Shown here one piece after another: positions 1 through 8,195 of a stretch of DNA of 48,805 bases (its first letter is position 1; each line of letters begins with the position of its first letter). The translations under genes and the position numbers were made by a program. Under the pieces are notes generated by a model. It was not told the origin of the DNA. It saw only the letters and a program-made list of their open reading frames with translations, and searched no databases. The DNA is from Symbiodinium natans (lineage: Eukaryota > Sar > Dinophyceae > Suessiales > Symbiodiniaceae), in contig CAJNDS010000384.1 in the NCBI GenBank assembly GCA_905221605.1, positions 105,001 to 153,805 of the forward strand, written 5' to 3'.

Positions 1-396
1 CGACCTTTCAGTTTCTGTGAATATGATCGGGTAGCTCTCTGGGAGATTGATACCAAGCTCATGGAGCACCACGCACGCCTTAGGCGTTTATCGGAACAGG
101 TTCAAGCTTTGAGTCGCTCCGTGCTGGTCGTCAGTGGCCCAGCACAGATGAGACAGGACTGCGCGCCTCAGCCGTCCTTGCAGAGCGAGGTCGAGCTCTT
201 TCAAGCGACGTACGTTTTGAACCAGATGGTGTCTATGCAATTCGACCTGATTGCAGGAAGCTTTCCAGCTCCACGTCGATGCAGTGGCATGGTCCCTAAT
301 GGCAAGGGGAATATTACTACAGGACTTTCCCGCGCCGCCACATCCTCAGTGGCCATCGTTGGCAGTTCGCAGGGGGCACCTGAGGGCACACCGTAG
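1..396 (+). CDS. Partial open reading frame at the window's left edge, unknown
   Basis: The frame is open from base 1 to a stop at 394-396, with a first ATG at 61; because it is open through the left edge, the true start may lie outside. The first two thirds look protein-like: acidic/basic helical text (WEIDTKLMEHHARLRRL, then SEQVQALSRSVLVV) suggests a short coiled-coil or amphipathic helix around residues 15-45. The last third is low in protein character, so the coding part may stop near base 270 at an unseen splice site. I do not recognise the family. It lies just upstream of a mobile-element region and could be an element fragment. Confidence 0.3.
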   Translation, partial: RPFSFCEYDRVALWEIDTKLMEHHARLRRLSEQVQALSRSVLVVSGPAQMRQDCAPQPSLQSEVELFQATYVLNQMVSMQFDLIAGSFPAPRRCSGMVPNGKGNITTGLSRAATSSVAIVGSSQGAPEGTP

Positions 397-563
397 GTCC
401 AGTCCTTACCATTCAAACGAGGGGCACAGGACACATTCGTTTGAAAACAGAGTGAGACTTTGGGATATGGCTGATTGTGTAACAAATCTTGTCACTTGCA
501 CAGGAGCACAACACCCGACTGCTCGGCCCCTGGCTCGAGTGCTTCTGCAGCAGGTTTGCGATG

Positions 564-827
564 TCGACAAGGGTCGATCATCTAGGGAAGGCCTCTCACA
601 GAGAGAGAACCACATCAAGAGGGCAGAGGCCCCGGTCCAAAGGGACTTAGCGAGCCATGGACAAACGAGACGAAAAAGGAATTGACAGCTGAATCTGCAT
701 TACTTGATTTCTTCCCTCGGCTCGAGCGTTCCACAGGGAACCAACAGTATCGACAAGGGTCGGCTTTCCGGGCAAAGGCCCTTAAAAAAAGAGAGCAAGA
801 GGGCGAAGGCCCCAGTCCAAAGGGACT
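564..827 (+). repeat. Two-unit diverged direct repeat (~80 bp units)
   Basis: Units at about 564-647 and 750-827 both begin TCGACAAGGGTCG and end GTCCAAAGGGACT, with an alignable middle (GAGAGNAAG...GAGGGC.GAGGCCC). Both sit in the same plus frame and give similar peptides (DKGR.S...L..RE/KES followed by APVQRD), with a stop between them at 683-685. This may be decayed repetitive protein-coding DNA or a minisatellite remnant. Confidence 0.6.
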
Positions 828-1010
828 CAAGGATTCATGTGGCCTATGATGCCATTCGGGTACGGCCCCAACGTACCAGCCCCCAGTCACCTGGACAATC
901 CAACGTTGCATAAAGGACATCGTTGTCCACATACGACATCGCCCGTAGACGAACGCTTCCGTATGTATACAACGCCTTCGTATGCCTCCGCATATACGAC
1001 GTATTTACAT

Positions 1011-1808
1011 ATGCGGCAACGTTTAAGGTTTGTGTAATAATGCGGCAACGTTTAGGGTTTTGGAAATAATGCGGCAACGTTATAGGGTTTGCGACACATC
1101 GCTAGAAACCGTTATGCATTGCCGAGCAAAGCACTTGAATCCATATCATGCGATTAAGTTTGGCAAAGCATATTAAAGTTTATGTATGCGGCAACGTTTA
1201 GGGTGTGCGTGTTATATGCGGCAACGTTTAGGGTTTGCGATGCACCGTTACACCCTGTCGTTGCGGAGCAAAGCACTATATATGCGAATGTATTTCGTGG
1301 CCGAAGTTTTTGAAAGCGTATTGTTTGGGTATGCGGCAACGTTTAGGGTTTGCGATGCATCGTTAAACCCTACAAACGTTGCCGAGAAATATATTGCGAA
1401 TTTATATAATGGCCGAAGCTTTTTTCAAAGCATAGTACAGATTAGATACGCGGCAACGTTTGGGATGTGCGTATTTAATGCGGCAACGTTTAGGGTTTGC
1501 GCATATCGTTGCGCAGCACAAAGCCATCTGCGAATCTGTATCACGGTGAAACTTTTGAATGAAAGGAAATACACGGCAACGTTTAGGGTTCGTATGTAAG
1601 TGTAAACGATATGCGGCAACGTTTATGGGTTTGCAAAGAACCTTATATACATTGCCGTATACCATTGCAAGCAAATTGTCGATCAAAGATCATAGCAAGA
1701 ATGTGTTCAGAACGGCGTGGATATCCAGATAAGCATATATTACGCGGCAACGTTTAAGGTTTAATATCAGAAAGATGTATACATGTGAAACCCTAAACGT
1801 TGCCGTGC
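1011..1808. repeat. Satellite built on GCGGCAACGTTTAGGGTTT, ~115-bp higher-order unit
   Basis: A roughly 24-bp motif, ATGCGGCAACGTTTAGGGTT followed by TGCG, recurs at about 1011, 1040, 1069, 1186, 1216, 1331, 1447, 1478, 1571, 1611 and 1741. Inverted copies lie at 1365-1384 and 1787-1808. Copies come as close pairs about 30 bp apart and as longer steps of about 93-130 bp, most near 115. The long spacers are related: each carries a decayed inverted core (CGTTGCCGAGCAAAGCAC-like at about 1115, 1255, 1375 and 1507) and a GGCCGAAG...TTTTGAA-like stretch. The core joins GCGGCAACG to one telomere-type TTTAGGG unit. Short open frames across it are products of the repeat. Confidence 0.85.
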
Positions 1809-1845
1809 ACACACATCCCTTTCATTTTTGTTTTCTTTTGTTTAG

Positions 1846-2451
1846 AAAGAAAGCAGACGTGGGAGGCGTCGTAGGAGCAGCAGCTCCAGCGATGAGCCGA
1901 GGAGGCGTCGCTCAAGAAGCCGACGGGGTCGGAGAGACCATGACAGAGGAAGCCCTTCCCAAGCCTCATCCTCTTTGGCGCAAGGGATGATTCAGGTGGA
2001 TGTGAATCATTACACCGCCTTGGTGACCCAAGCAGCACAAGCCCAAGCTGCGGCACAGGCCATGGCAGCGGCCACTGCTGCCCCACACACTACGGCGACG
2101 CTGCCAATGACGTACGTGTCTAAGGGTCAGAGCCAGTGGACGGCCAAGGAATCTTGGCAGTCTGACAAGTGGAAAGGCCAATCCTGGAAACAGAGTGATT
2201 GGCAGCAAAAGAACAGGTGGCCGCAGAAGAAGGGAGGCGGAGAGAAAGAGAAGTGGCCAAAGGGCTGGAACAAATGGGAGCGTGACGAGAAAGCCCCAGG
2301 AGAAGGGCAGCCGGTGACGCCTGGGGCGCCGCTGATCTTGCAGACGGGGGAGGTTCGATCCGGGTCGGTCGTCGGCCGACGCGTGGACCTGCCAGACGCA
2401 GAGGAGGCCACAGAGGAGGACCTGTCCCGCCAGGCCCAAAAGGGACGCTGA
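1846..2451 (+). CDS. RS-rich, Trp/Lys/Gln-rich exon-like open frame, possible element ORF
   Basis: After a pyrimidine-rich run ending TTTAG at 1845, a frame opens that reads to TGA at 2449-2451. It begins with an Arg/Ser-rich tract (SRRGRRRRSSSSSDEPRRRR, then SRSRRGRRDHDRGS), continues with an Ala/Gln-rich helix (VTQAAQAQAAAQAMAAAT), then a Trp/Lys/Gln-rich section with repeated W-K spacing (WTAKESWQSDKW, KQSDWQQKNRWPQKK, KWPKGWNKWERDEK). RS domains occur in RNA-binding and splicing proteins; basic, low-complexity, Trp-rich proteins also occur as nucleic-acid-binding ORFs of mobile elements. Its place directly before frame-broken coding DNA and a tyrosine recombinase favours an element ORF1-like protein. 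The first ATG in this frame is at 1987, so an upstream exon or non-ATG structure is implied. Not assigned to a known family. Confidence 0.45.
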   Translation, partial: KESRRGRRRRSSSSSDEPRRRRSRSRRGRRDHDRGSPSQASSSLAQGMIQVDVNHYTALVTQAAQAQAAAQAMAAATAAPHTTATLPMTYVSKGQSQWTAKESWQSDKWKGQSWKQSDWQQKNRWPQKKGGGEKEKWPKGWNKWERDEKAPGEGQPVTPGAPLILQTGEVRSGSVVGRRVDLPDAEEATEEDLSRQAQKGR

Positions 2452-2458
2452 AAGGGAG

Positions 2459-3123
2459 GACCTGGCCTATTCGGCATCAGTCTGGAAAGAGGCCATCGAG
2501 CGGGCCCACCTGTCTGTGGATCGCCCCATGTCAGCCAGGGAGCTTGTTCAGATGGGCAAGCTCAAGGACTTCTGGAGCATGACCTGCGCCCTGAAGTTTC
2601 GGCGGACTCTGTGGGGGCCTGCAAGAGGGCCTTGGGTATGCCCGATCAAACCTTCCACAGCCTTCATGGACGGAGCATGCGCACCCGCATGCCAGGGGCA
2701 GAAGGAGTCATCATCTCGACCTTGATCACTGGCCCAAGTTATACCAAGTGTGATGACCTGGTCATGGCCCACGGCACCAGTTTTGTCCACGCGATAGGAA
2801 TCGGGCTCCGGAGAGGTTTGTCCGAACGATTCCAAGCCGGAGGACTACCCCAGCTTCGGATTCAGTGGACGAGGGACGCTGGAGGCGCCAGACCCCACCA
2901 TTGAGGCGGCCTTTCAAAAAACGGCCGCCCACTCCAAAGGCCAACAGGGGGTCATCTTCGTGTATCAGGGCGAGCTTGAGAAGCCCACCCGCACAACCGA
3001 GGTTGGGGTGGCGGTGATGATGGCGGCAGTCAAAGATGTGGGCTCAGCGCGCAGTGGACAGCACATCATCCTCCACCCCAAGCACGCTATTTTGCGTGCC
3101 ATCGGCTGCGCGTGGCCAGCCTA
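2459..3123 (+). pseudogene. Frame-broken coding DNA between the RS-rich ORF and the recombinase
   Basis: Protein-like text continues after 2451 but changes frame at least twice. One frame reads DLAYSASVWKEAIERAH and MSARELVQMGKLKDFW (about 2459-2590). The next reads CKRALGMPDQTFHSLHG (about 2615-2670) and on through ISTLITGPSYTK to MAHGTSFVHAIGI. A third reads YPSFGFSGRG, TAAHSKGQQGVIFVY, VAVMMAAVKDVGSARSGQH and ends AIGCAWPA with TAG at 3121-3123. Shifts are near 2600 and 2805. The continuity of protein character despite the shifts suggests a decayed open frame, but introns could also explain it. The family is not recognised; an HGTS motif alone does not support calling it an ADP-ribosyltransferase. 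Confidence 0.5.
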
Positions 3124-3220
3124 GACGATGTGCCCCAGATTTTGAGCGACGACTGAGGGGTGTGTTTCTGGCCATGATAATCTCTGGCCCACTTGACAAT
3201 TTTGGAGCGAGGTAAGACAG

Positions 3221-5287
3221 ATGGGCGAGGAAACAAGGGGTCGGCATTCTGTACCCGCAGGTTCACCTCCCCCTTCGACGGCAGCATGTCTCCCGATTCA
3301 GCATGAGTGTAGGCTCACGGTGGTCAGCATGAGTTGGTATGCTCAAGTTGGCTCGCAGTATGAGAGCCCTAGATTCCTAGATGTACCGTCGGAAAGCGAT
3401 TCCGATGAGGCGATTGCGCCGGCCTTACCAGTGAACCCCACGCAAGACGAGGTGAGTGAGCATGTCATAGTTGAGCAGACCACGTTGCCGGTTATCCGAC
3501 TACCATGGGAGTCTGGAGTGTTCCAAGAGATTTTCTCCAGGCCGTCGATCATAAGCGATGATTTGCCCACTCCCACCATGTACGGTCAGGCTGAGCTCCA
3601 GCTAAGGGAGCTGTCGGCGCGGCAATCGGTGAAGCGCCAGTGTAGAGTGGTCAAACCTGACCAGGCCATTTTCTTGCAGGCAGTTAGGCGCAAGCCTGAC
3701 AGGGACTTCGACGAGAAATGTGAATACGTGTGGGGCCGAGCTGTCAAACTATGGCTGACGCTCATGCTAGCGTCGCCTTCTGCAGGTAAGTTTGTCCAGA
3801 GTGTTTGCAGCATGGAAGAGGAGGAAGCTCTCTCCTCTATCAGGGATGTCTTCGGTGTAAAGTCACCCCACGCTGCACTGAAGCGAGCTACATCTCTCGT
3901 CAGATTCATGAAGTGGCTGAGACCGGGAGTAGATAATCACAAACCACTTATGCCACCGGAGCCAGTCTTGTATGCCTTCCTGAAGGAGCTAACCTGCAGG
4001 TCAACAGGGAAGCTGGCAGCGCTTGGGACGGTCCAGGCCTTGCGATTGGCCCAACACGTGCTCAGGTGTCACAACTTGGATGCTGTATTATCACCGCGGG
4101 TGGTTGGTGCAGCGGACCGCTCCGCAGGAGAGCACTTGCCTCACAACCAGGCCCGGGATTTGACAGTTAGCGAAGTTCGACAGGTGGAGGAAGCTATACG
4201 TGCACAGGACGCTGACCCGATCGACAGGTTTGCTGCAGGGGTCATGTGCTTCCAACTGTTTGCACGGAGCCGCTGGAGCGACGTAGCGTGCATTGATAGC
4301 CTCTCCTTCGATGTTGCGGAAGTAGCTGGATGTCCGGTTGGCTACGTAGAAGCAAGGGCCCGTCATGTCAAGCAGAGCAGCCAAGCTAAGAAGAAGAAAG
4401 CGATGTTCATGCCATTGGTGGCACCTATCCAGGGAGTCAGCCCCGACTTCTTTTGGGCGCTTGAGTGGCGCCATGCTGCCCAGTTAGCGGGCATCGACCT
4501 GACAAAGCGACCGCTCGGAGCGCTGCTCCCAGCCCCAGGGCCAGAGGGAACTTTCCTCAAACGACAGGCGTCAGATTGGCTGCATGGACTACTGCTGAGG
4601 AGCGATCCCACCCGACAGCGCACTACGTCGCACTGTCTTAAGCGCACGGTGTTGGGTTGGCTCAGTAGGTTTGGGATCCATGGCGAGACGCAGACACTGC
4701 TGGCGCACCACAGCACAGGGCCCATGAGTCACCTGGCTTACTCGCGGGACGCTTTGAGCGGCCCAATTCGCCAATTAGAACAGATGCTCCAACAGATACG
4801 TGAAGGCTCATTTCTCCCCGACGCGACCAGAAGTGGTTATTTTGTCAGGGAGAATGTTAGCGAGGCTGATCCGTCCTGGAGCATGGTCAGCGAGCCACCG
4901 GTGGTGCCTCGTCCGATGCCAGCAACGTGGAAAGGCCCAGGTTGCACGGCGCAAGCAAGTGATGCGAGGGAGGAACAGCAAGCAGCAGACCCCACAGGGG
5001 CCTCCTTGTTTGGCACCAACTTCCGGAAGCGGTGGCTTCTGATGGAAAGGACAAAACGCAGTCCCGAGATTCCAGAGACGGAGCCTAAGATGGAAAGCGA
5101 GATCCGCGACCACAGCCCGGAGGCGGTTGTAGAGGTGGATGTGGCAAACGAGACAGAGCAGCAGACCAGAGCTACAAGAATTGGAGACGCAGCAGAGGAC
5201 GAACAGGACACAGTCTGCTCGGGGGTCGGCCTCGTGGCAACTGACGTCATGTCCGGTATGCACGTGTACCATCGCGCAGCAACATAG
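3221..5287 (+). CDS. Tyrosine recombinase of a mobile element (688 codons, intact)
   Basis: This is the longest clean frame of the window. Residues about 200-300 look like the helical core-binding (SAM-like) domain (AALKRATSLVRFMKWLRP, then LAALGTVQALRLAQHVLR). Residues about 310-540 carry the catalytic domain. An arginine lies in FARSRWSD (R349/R351), a lysine in ARHVKQ (K384), the HxxK box in SHCLKRT (H471, K474/R475), a second histidine in LLAHHST (H496/H497), and the nucleophile tyrosine in LAYSRD (Y507). This R-K-H-(K/R)-H-Y order is that of tyrosine recombinases of DIRS-, Ngaro- or Crypton-type elements; the K in HxxK replaces the usual R. The tail (540-688) is acidic and low complexity. 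The start may be M37 (3329) rather than 3221. A stop lies upstream at 3194-3196. Frame-broken coding DNA precedes it; direct repeats follow. No reverse transcriptase is visible nearby, so the element class is open. Confidence 0.85.
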   Translation: MGEETRGRHSVPAGSPPPSTAACLPIQHECRLTVVSMSWYAQVGSQYESPRFLDVPSESDSDEAIAPALPVNPTQDEVSEHVIVEQTTLPVIRLPWESGVFQEIFSRPSIISDDLPTPTMYGQAELQLRELSARQSVKRQCRVVKPDQAIFLQAVRRKPDRDFDEKCEYVWGRAVKLWLTLMLASPSAGKFVQSVCSMEEEEALSSIRDVFGVKSPHAALKRATSLVRFMKWLRPGVDNHKPLMPPEPVLYAFLKELTCRSTGKLAALGTVQALRLAQHVLRCHNLDAVLSPRVVGAADRSAGEHLPHNQARDLTVSEVRQVEEAIRAQDADPIDRFAAGVMCFQLFARSRWSDVACIDSLSFDVAEVAGCPVGYVEARARHVKQSSQAKKKKAMFMPLVAPIQGVSPDFFWALEWRHAAQLAGIDLTKRPLGALLPAPGPEGTFLKRQASDWLHGLLLRSDPTRQRTTSHCLKRTVLGWLSRFGIHGETQTLLAHHSTGPMSHLAYSRDALSGPIRQLEQMLQQIREGSFLPDATRSGYFVRENVSEADPSWSMVSEPPVVPRPMPATWKGPGCTAQASDAREEQQAADPTGASLFGTNFRKRWLLMERTKRSPEIPETEPKMESEIRDHSPEAVVEVDVANETEQQTRATRIGDAAEDEQDTVCSGVGLVATDVMSGMHVYHRAAT

Positions 5288-5415
5288 CTGACGCGCCAAG
5301 TCGCTGCTACTTCTTGGGTCTTCCAAACCCCTGCAGGATCAACGATGATGTTGTTGTGGAAGCATTGCGTGAGGTGTTACGGCAGGCGCGTCGCTTTGTT
5401 GCCCAGACTACTTGA

Positions 5416-5537
5416 CCGAGGAAGGGACTTCTGTCTTCTTTTCTCCCCTTACCTAGGAGGGGTTTTTCGTGTTTTGCACCCAGTGAGACAGAAGACCTGC
5501 GTATCAGACAGGTGATCGATTCTGTACCCTTCCTCGG
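5416..5537. repeat. Inverted stem at the 3' end of the recombinase unit
   Basis: CCGAGGAAGGG (5416-5426) pairs exactly with CCCTTCCTCGG (5527-5537), and CTTCTGTCT (5428-5436) pairs exactly with AGACAGAAG (5486-5494). A short CCCCT/AGGGG pair (5444-5462) lies inside. The right arms belong to the 158-bp direct repeat, the left arms do not, so only the first repeat copy can form this structure. It could be an element terminus, a recombination site or an RNA hairpin. Confidence 0.6.
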
Positions 5538-5616
5538 AAAAAGGCTCGAATGGAGTGACTTAGGGGGAACGAGTTTTCGAGATGATGAAGATATATTCAT
5601 GGGATGAATTTGAGAA
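5459..5616. repeat. 158-bp direct repeat, copy 1
   Basis: Starts GGGGTTTTTCGTGTTTTGCA and ends GGGATGAATTTGAGAA. It matches 6761-6918 with no gap; I count three mismatches (in the ...GGAAA[A/C]AGGCTCGA[A/C]TGG... and GAGT[T/A]TTCG segments). It starts 171 bp after the recombinase stop. A minus-strand open frame over each copy is a by-product of the repeat. Confidence 0.92.
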
Positions 5617-5808
5617 AACATAAGGGCATTGTAACTGTACTCTTGACTACAAACCTTTATTTTGAGATAAAATTTTTCACCATGGAATGCGTGAGAAATT
5701 TTGGCTCAGCCCGAGAGGGCACTGAGAGTCAGATGAGCAGAATAAAAAGCCCCGCCCACCCACCCAGCAGTGAAGGAGTGATGCTATGGCGGAGTGACAG
5801 CCCGTCAC

Positions 5809-6159
5809 ATGACTGGCTCTCCCCCTGAGTTGGCAGCGCGGTGGCCCAAGCTTAGTGTTTACTGCGCTGCAATGGACGCGCCTCCTAGGATCACTGCCTT
5901 GCAGATGAGAGCCTTCGAGATTTGGGTTCGTACATTGAGTATGGACCAGCTCATCATGCTGGCCGAACGCATCGAGGACGTTCTGGCAGACAGAGAAGTA
6001 GAGCTCCGCGCGCGGTTGCAGGCCAGGCGTGATCGGCTGAATGTTTCCCTCTCGGCAGCTGCGAGCTCGTCCTCTACGCAGCAAGAAGCCCAGCCGATTG
6101 AACAACATCCAAGTTCTTCGTCTCATGACCAGTCTTGGGAGCTGCTTGACCCGCAGTAG
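5809..6159 (+). CDS. Small helical open frame between the direct repeats, unknown
   Basis: Reads from ATG at 5809 to TAG at 6157-6159, 116 codons; an alternative ATG at 5872 begins MDAPPRITALQM. The middle is strongly helical and charged (MDQLIMLAERIEDVLADREV, then ELRARLQARRDRL), a likely coiled coil, followed by a Ser/Gln-rich tail. It is one of two small frames lying between two direct repeats downstream of a tyrosine recombinase, so it may be an accessory gene of the same element or captured host sequence. No family recognised. The amino-acid make-up argues for a real protein, but there is no homology support. Confidence 0.4.
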   Translation: MTGSPPELAARWPKLSVYCAAMDAPPRITALQMRAFEIWVRTLSMDQLIMLAERIEDVLADREVELRARLQARRDRLNVSLSAAASSSSTQQEAQPIEQHPSSSSHDQSWELLDPQ

Positions 6160-6383
6160 TCAGACTCCATCCTACGTTTAGGTCCGCTTGGCAACGACCA
6201 TGAGTGCAAAAGATGTTTTCGGTGTGTTCACGTGTGTTGTCTTCGTGTTGTATCAGTGAACAGTGACGCCTGCGCCAGCTCCCCAATCGCTCCGTCTTCT
6301 GCTGGCTTCGGGCTCAAATTGTCTGAAGCCGTTCACTGCCTGTGCTAGCTAGCTTCAGCGAGTGACCTTGTCTGACGTTCGGT

Positions 6384-6698
6384 ATGAAGCGGGATGCTGA
6401 AGCTGCGTGTCTTGACGAGGGCACGAACCGTGAATCCAGGGTCCAATGGCTGGCAGTGATGGTCACCAATGTTCCGGTTGTGGATGTTGTGCTTTGTAGA
6501 GTGGCAGCTACAGGGACAGTCGACGACATCAAGTTTGCGGGTGCTGATGACGTATGGCATCGCACCGGGCATGACATGAGAACTTCCAGTTTTCGCCTGG
6601 AGCTGCAGGGACGACACGTGCCCTTTAGCACGAACCTTAGCGATTTGCCTTTGAATCCTGGTGCTTGCTTGCACTTTGGTCTCCGACTCACCCACTGA
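6384..6698 (+). CDS. Second small open frame between the direct repeats, unknown
   Basis: ATG at 6384 to TGA at 6696-6698, 104 codons. Text such as VQWLAVMVTNVPVVDVVL, ATGTVDDIKFAGADDVW and SFRLELQGRHVPFSTNL looks like an alternating beta-strand protein with a hydrophobic core. It ends 62 bp before the second direct repeat. It is in the same orientation as the recombinase and the preceding 116-codon frame. Unrecognised; could be an exon rather than a full gene, since overlapping minus-strand frames of similar length are also open here. Confidence 0.35.
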   Translation: MKRDAEAACLDEGTNRESRVQWLAVMVTNVPVVDVVLCRVAATGTVDDIKFAGADDVWHRTGHDMRTSSFRLELQGRHVPFSTNLSDLPLNPGACLHFGLRLTH

Positions 6699-6760
6699 CA
6701 GGACGACTACTTAGGCAGAACCTCTGAGCGTAGACGGTGCGCATGTCTCACACACCCGAC

Positions 6761-6918
6761 GGGGTTTTTCGTGTTTTGCACCCAGTGAGACAGAAGACCT
6801 GCGTATCAGACAGGTGATCGATTCTGTACCCTTCCTCGGAAACAGGCTCGACTGGAGTGACTTAGGGGGAACGAGTATTCGAGATGATGAAGATATATTC
6901 ATGGGATGAATTTGAGAA
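6761..6918. repeat. 158-bp direct repeat, copy 2
   Basis: Near-identical partner of 5459-5616, offset 1302 bp, same orientation. It is immediately followed by the TTAGTAG array. High identity suggests recent duplication, target-repeat behaviour, or maintenance by the element's own recombination. Confidence 0.92.
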
Positions 6919-6923
6919 CAAAA

Positions 6924-7064
6924 TTAGTAGTTAGTAGTTAGTAGTTAGTAGTTAGTAGTTAGTAGTTAGTAGATAGTAGATAGTAGTTAGTAGTTCGTAG
7001 TTAGTAGTTCGTAGTTAGTAGTTCGTAGTTAGTAGTTCGTAGTTAGTAGTTAGTTAGTAGTTAG
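6924..7064. repeat. TTAGTAG (7-bp) minisatellite, block 1
   Basis: About 20 units of TTAGTAG with variants TAGATAG and TTCGTAG. It begins 5 bp after direct repeat copy 2. Confidence 0.92.
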
Positions 7065-7663
7065 TGAACCTGCAGCTGGCCCGCAAGAGAGTAAATTTAA
7101 ACCGCCTCCCTGTCGGTGCTGGTGAGTTAGTATGCGTGCGGCTCTGTGTGAATCGCCAGAGTTCAGAGCCCCCGGTACTTTTGCTTCGCGTAAGGTCTGT
7201 TGGGGTGCGTTCTTTTTCTATTTGCGTTTTCTTGCAGAATCCGCCTGGGCAATGTTTTCCTGATGTGCTACTGAGTCGCCATGGCTAGCGAGCTAGTTTG
7301 CGCGGTACAGTGCGCTCTCAAGGCTTTCTATCTTGTCATGCCGACCTTTCCGGATTATGCCTTTTGTTATGATGTGCCCATACCAACACCTCTGCAAAGT
7401 CGCCTCACGCCGGTGGAATCTATGCGCTTCACACCGTATTGAACCTGCGCTACATTTGGTGCGTTTCTGCGTCGTCTTCGTCAAGAACTGAGAGAGGGGC
7501 TTCGTTTCATCTTTAGTGCCGCTTTGACTCCTTGCTCGGTTCGGTGTTGTGCGGTTTTGTTGTGGTGGTTTTGCGATTGTTTTGTTTTGATTCTCGGAGT
7601 CGTCTCACCTTTCCAACCCGACCCACAAGAACGGCCTACTGTGCTACTGATGTAGTAAAGAGA
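7065..7663. other. 599-bp segment between two TTAGTAG blocks
   Basis: Non-repetitive segment lying inside what otherwise looks like one TTAGTAG array. It holds no convincing gene; frames are short on both strands (the longest, plus 7064-7288, has no recognisable domain). It may be an insertion into the array or the spacer between two expansions. Confidence 0.5.
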
Positions 7664-7875
7664 GTAGTTAGTAGTTAGTAGTTAGCAGTTAGCAATTAGC
7701 AGTTAGCAGTTAGTAGTTAGTAGTTAGTAGTTAGTAGTTAGTACTTAGTACTTAGTAGTTAGTAGTTAGTAGCTAGTAGTTAGTAGTAGTTAATAGTAGT
7801 TTGTAGTAGTTAGTAGTAGTTAGTAGTAGTTGGTAGTGAAGTTAGTAGTAGTTAGTAGTGTAGCTAGTAGTTAGG
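7664..7875. repeat. TTAGTAG-type minisatellite, block 2
   Basis: Begins as 7-bp TTAGTAG units with GCAGTTA variants, then shifts after about 7780 to a longer TAGTAGTTAG (10-bp) rhythm, with decayed edges. Its right edge supplies the last codons and stop of the minus-strand frame at 7864-8195. Confidence 0.9.
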
Positions 7876-8195
7876 AATCCAAAAGTGCACAACAGCCTTG
7901 TTTTCCCGCTCCTCATTCCTGACCTGAACAACCCCTCCGTATTCAGCAGAAGCAACAAGGGTGCTCAAAGCTTGCTGCGTGCTGGCTATATCAAGAATAA
8001 AAATGTTGAATTCAAGCTGCAAGTCGGCCTTCTGTAAGACATTAAGTGCCTCAGTTCTCCACCAAAGAGCATCAGGTGTGTTGTCAGCAAAATAAATGAC
8101 CTTGATGGCATCTTGTTGCAATGTGACAGGGAGATGGATCCCACAAGCGTGGAGTTCCAGAATAGCTTTTTCAAGCTTTATTGGGGCAGCTGATC
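7864..8195 (-). CDS. Candidate exon on the minus strand, unknown protein
   Basis: After an AG at 8197-8196 a minus-strand frame reads about 109 residues with strong protein character: SAAPIKLEKAILELHACGI, then LQQDAIKVIYFADN, WWRTEALNVLQKAD, and EFNIFILDIASTQQALST, ending VVHFWIPNY. Alternating strands and helices suggest a folded domain. A stop (TAA) lies just beyond the AG, so this is better read as an internal or last exon than a complete gene. The last two codons and the stop derive from the neighbouring minisatellite, so the real end may be a donor a little earlier. I do not recognise the family. Confidence 0.38.

Noticed and set aside
1011-1808. CRISPR-like array of repeats and spacers
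   Set aside because: Spacing is irregular, spacers are themselves related, copies are inverted in places, and the surrounding genes are eukaryotic.
2351-2360. tRNA B-box GGTTCGATCC
   Set aside because: It lies within the RS-rich open frame and no A-box or cloverleaf can be drawn around it.
2760-2880. ADP-ribosyltransferase (HGTS...G) domain in the frame-broken ORF
   Set aside because: Only the short HGTS and a later GF.GRG are suggestive; the rest of a PARP/ART fold is not visible and frames change.
5698-5709. Spliced-leader relic (TTTTGGCTCA)
   Set aside because: Only about ten bases match and the reading frame downstream does not start nearby.
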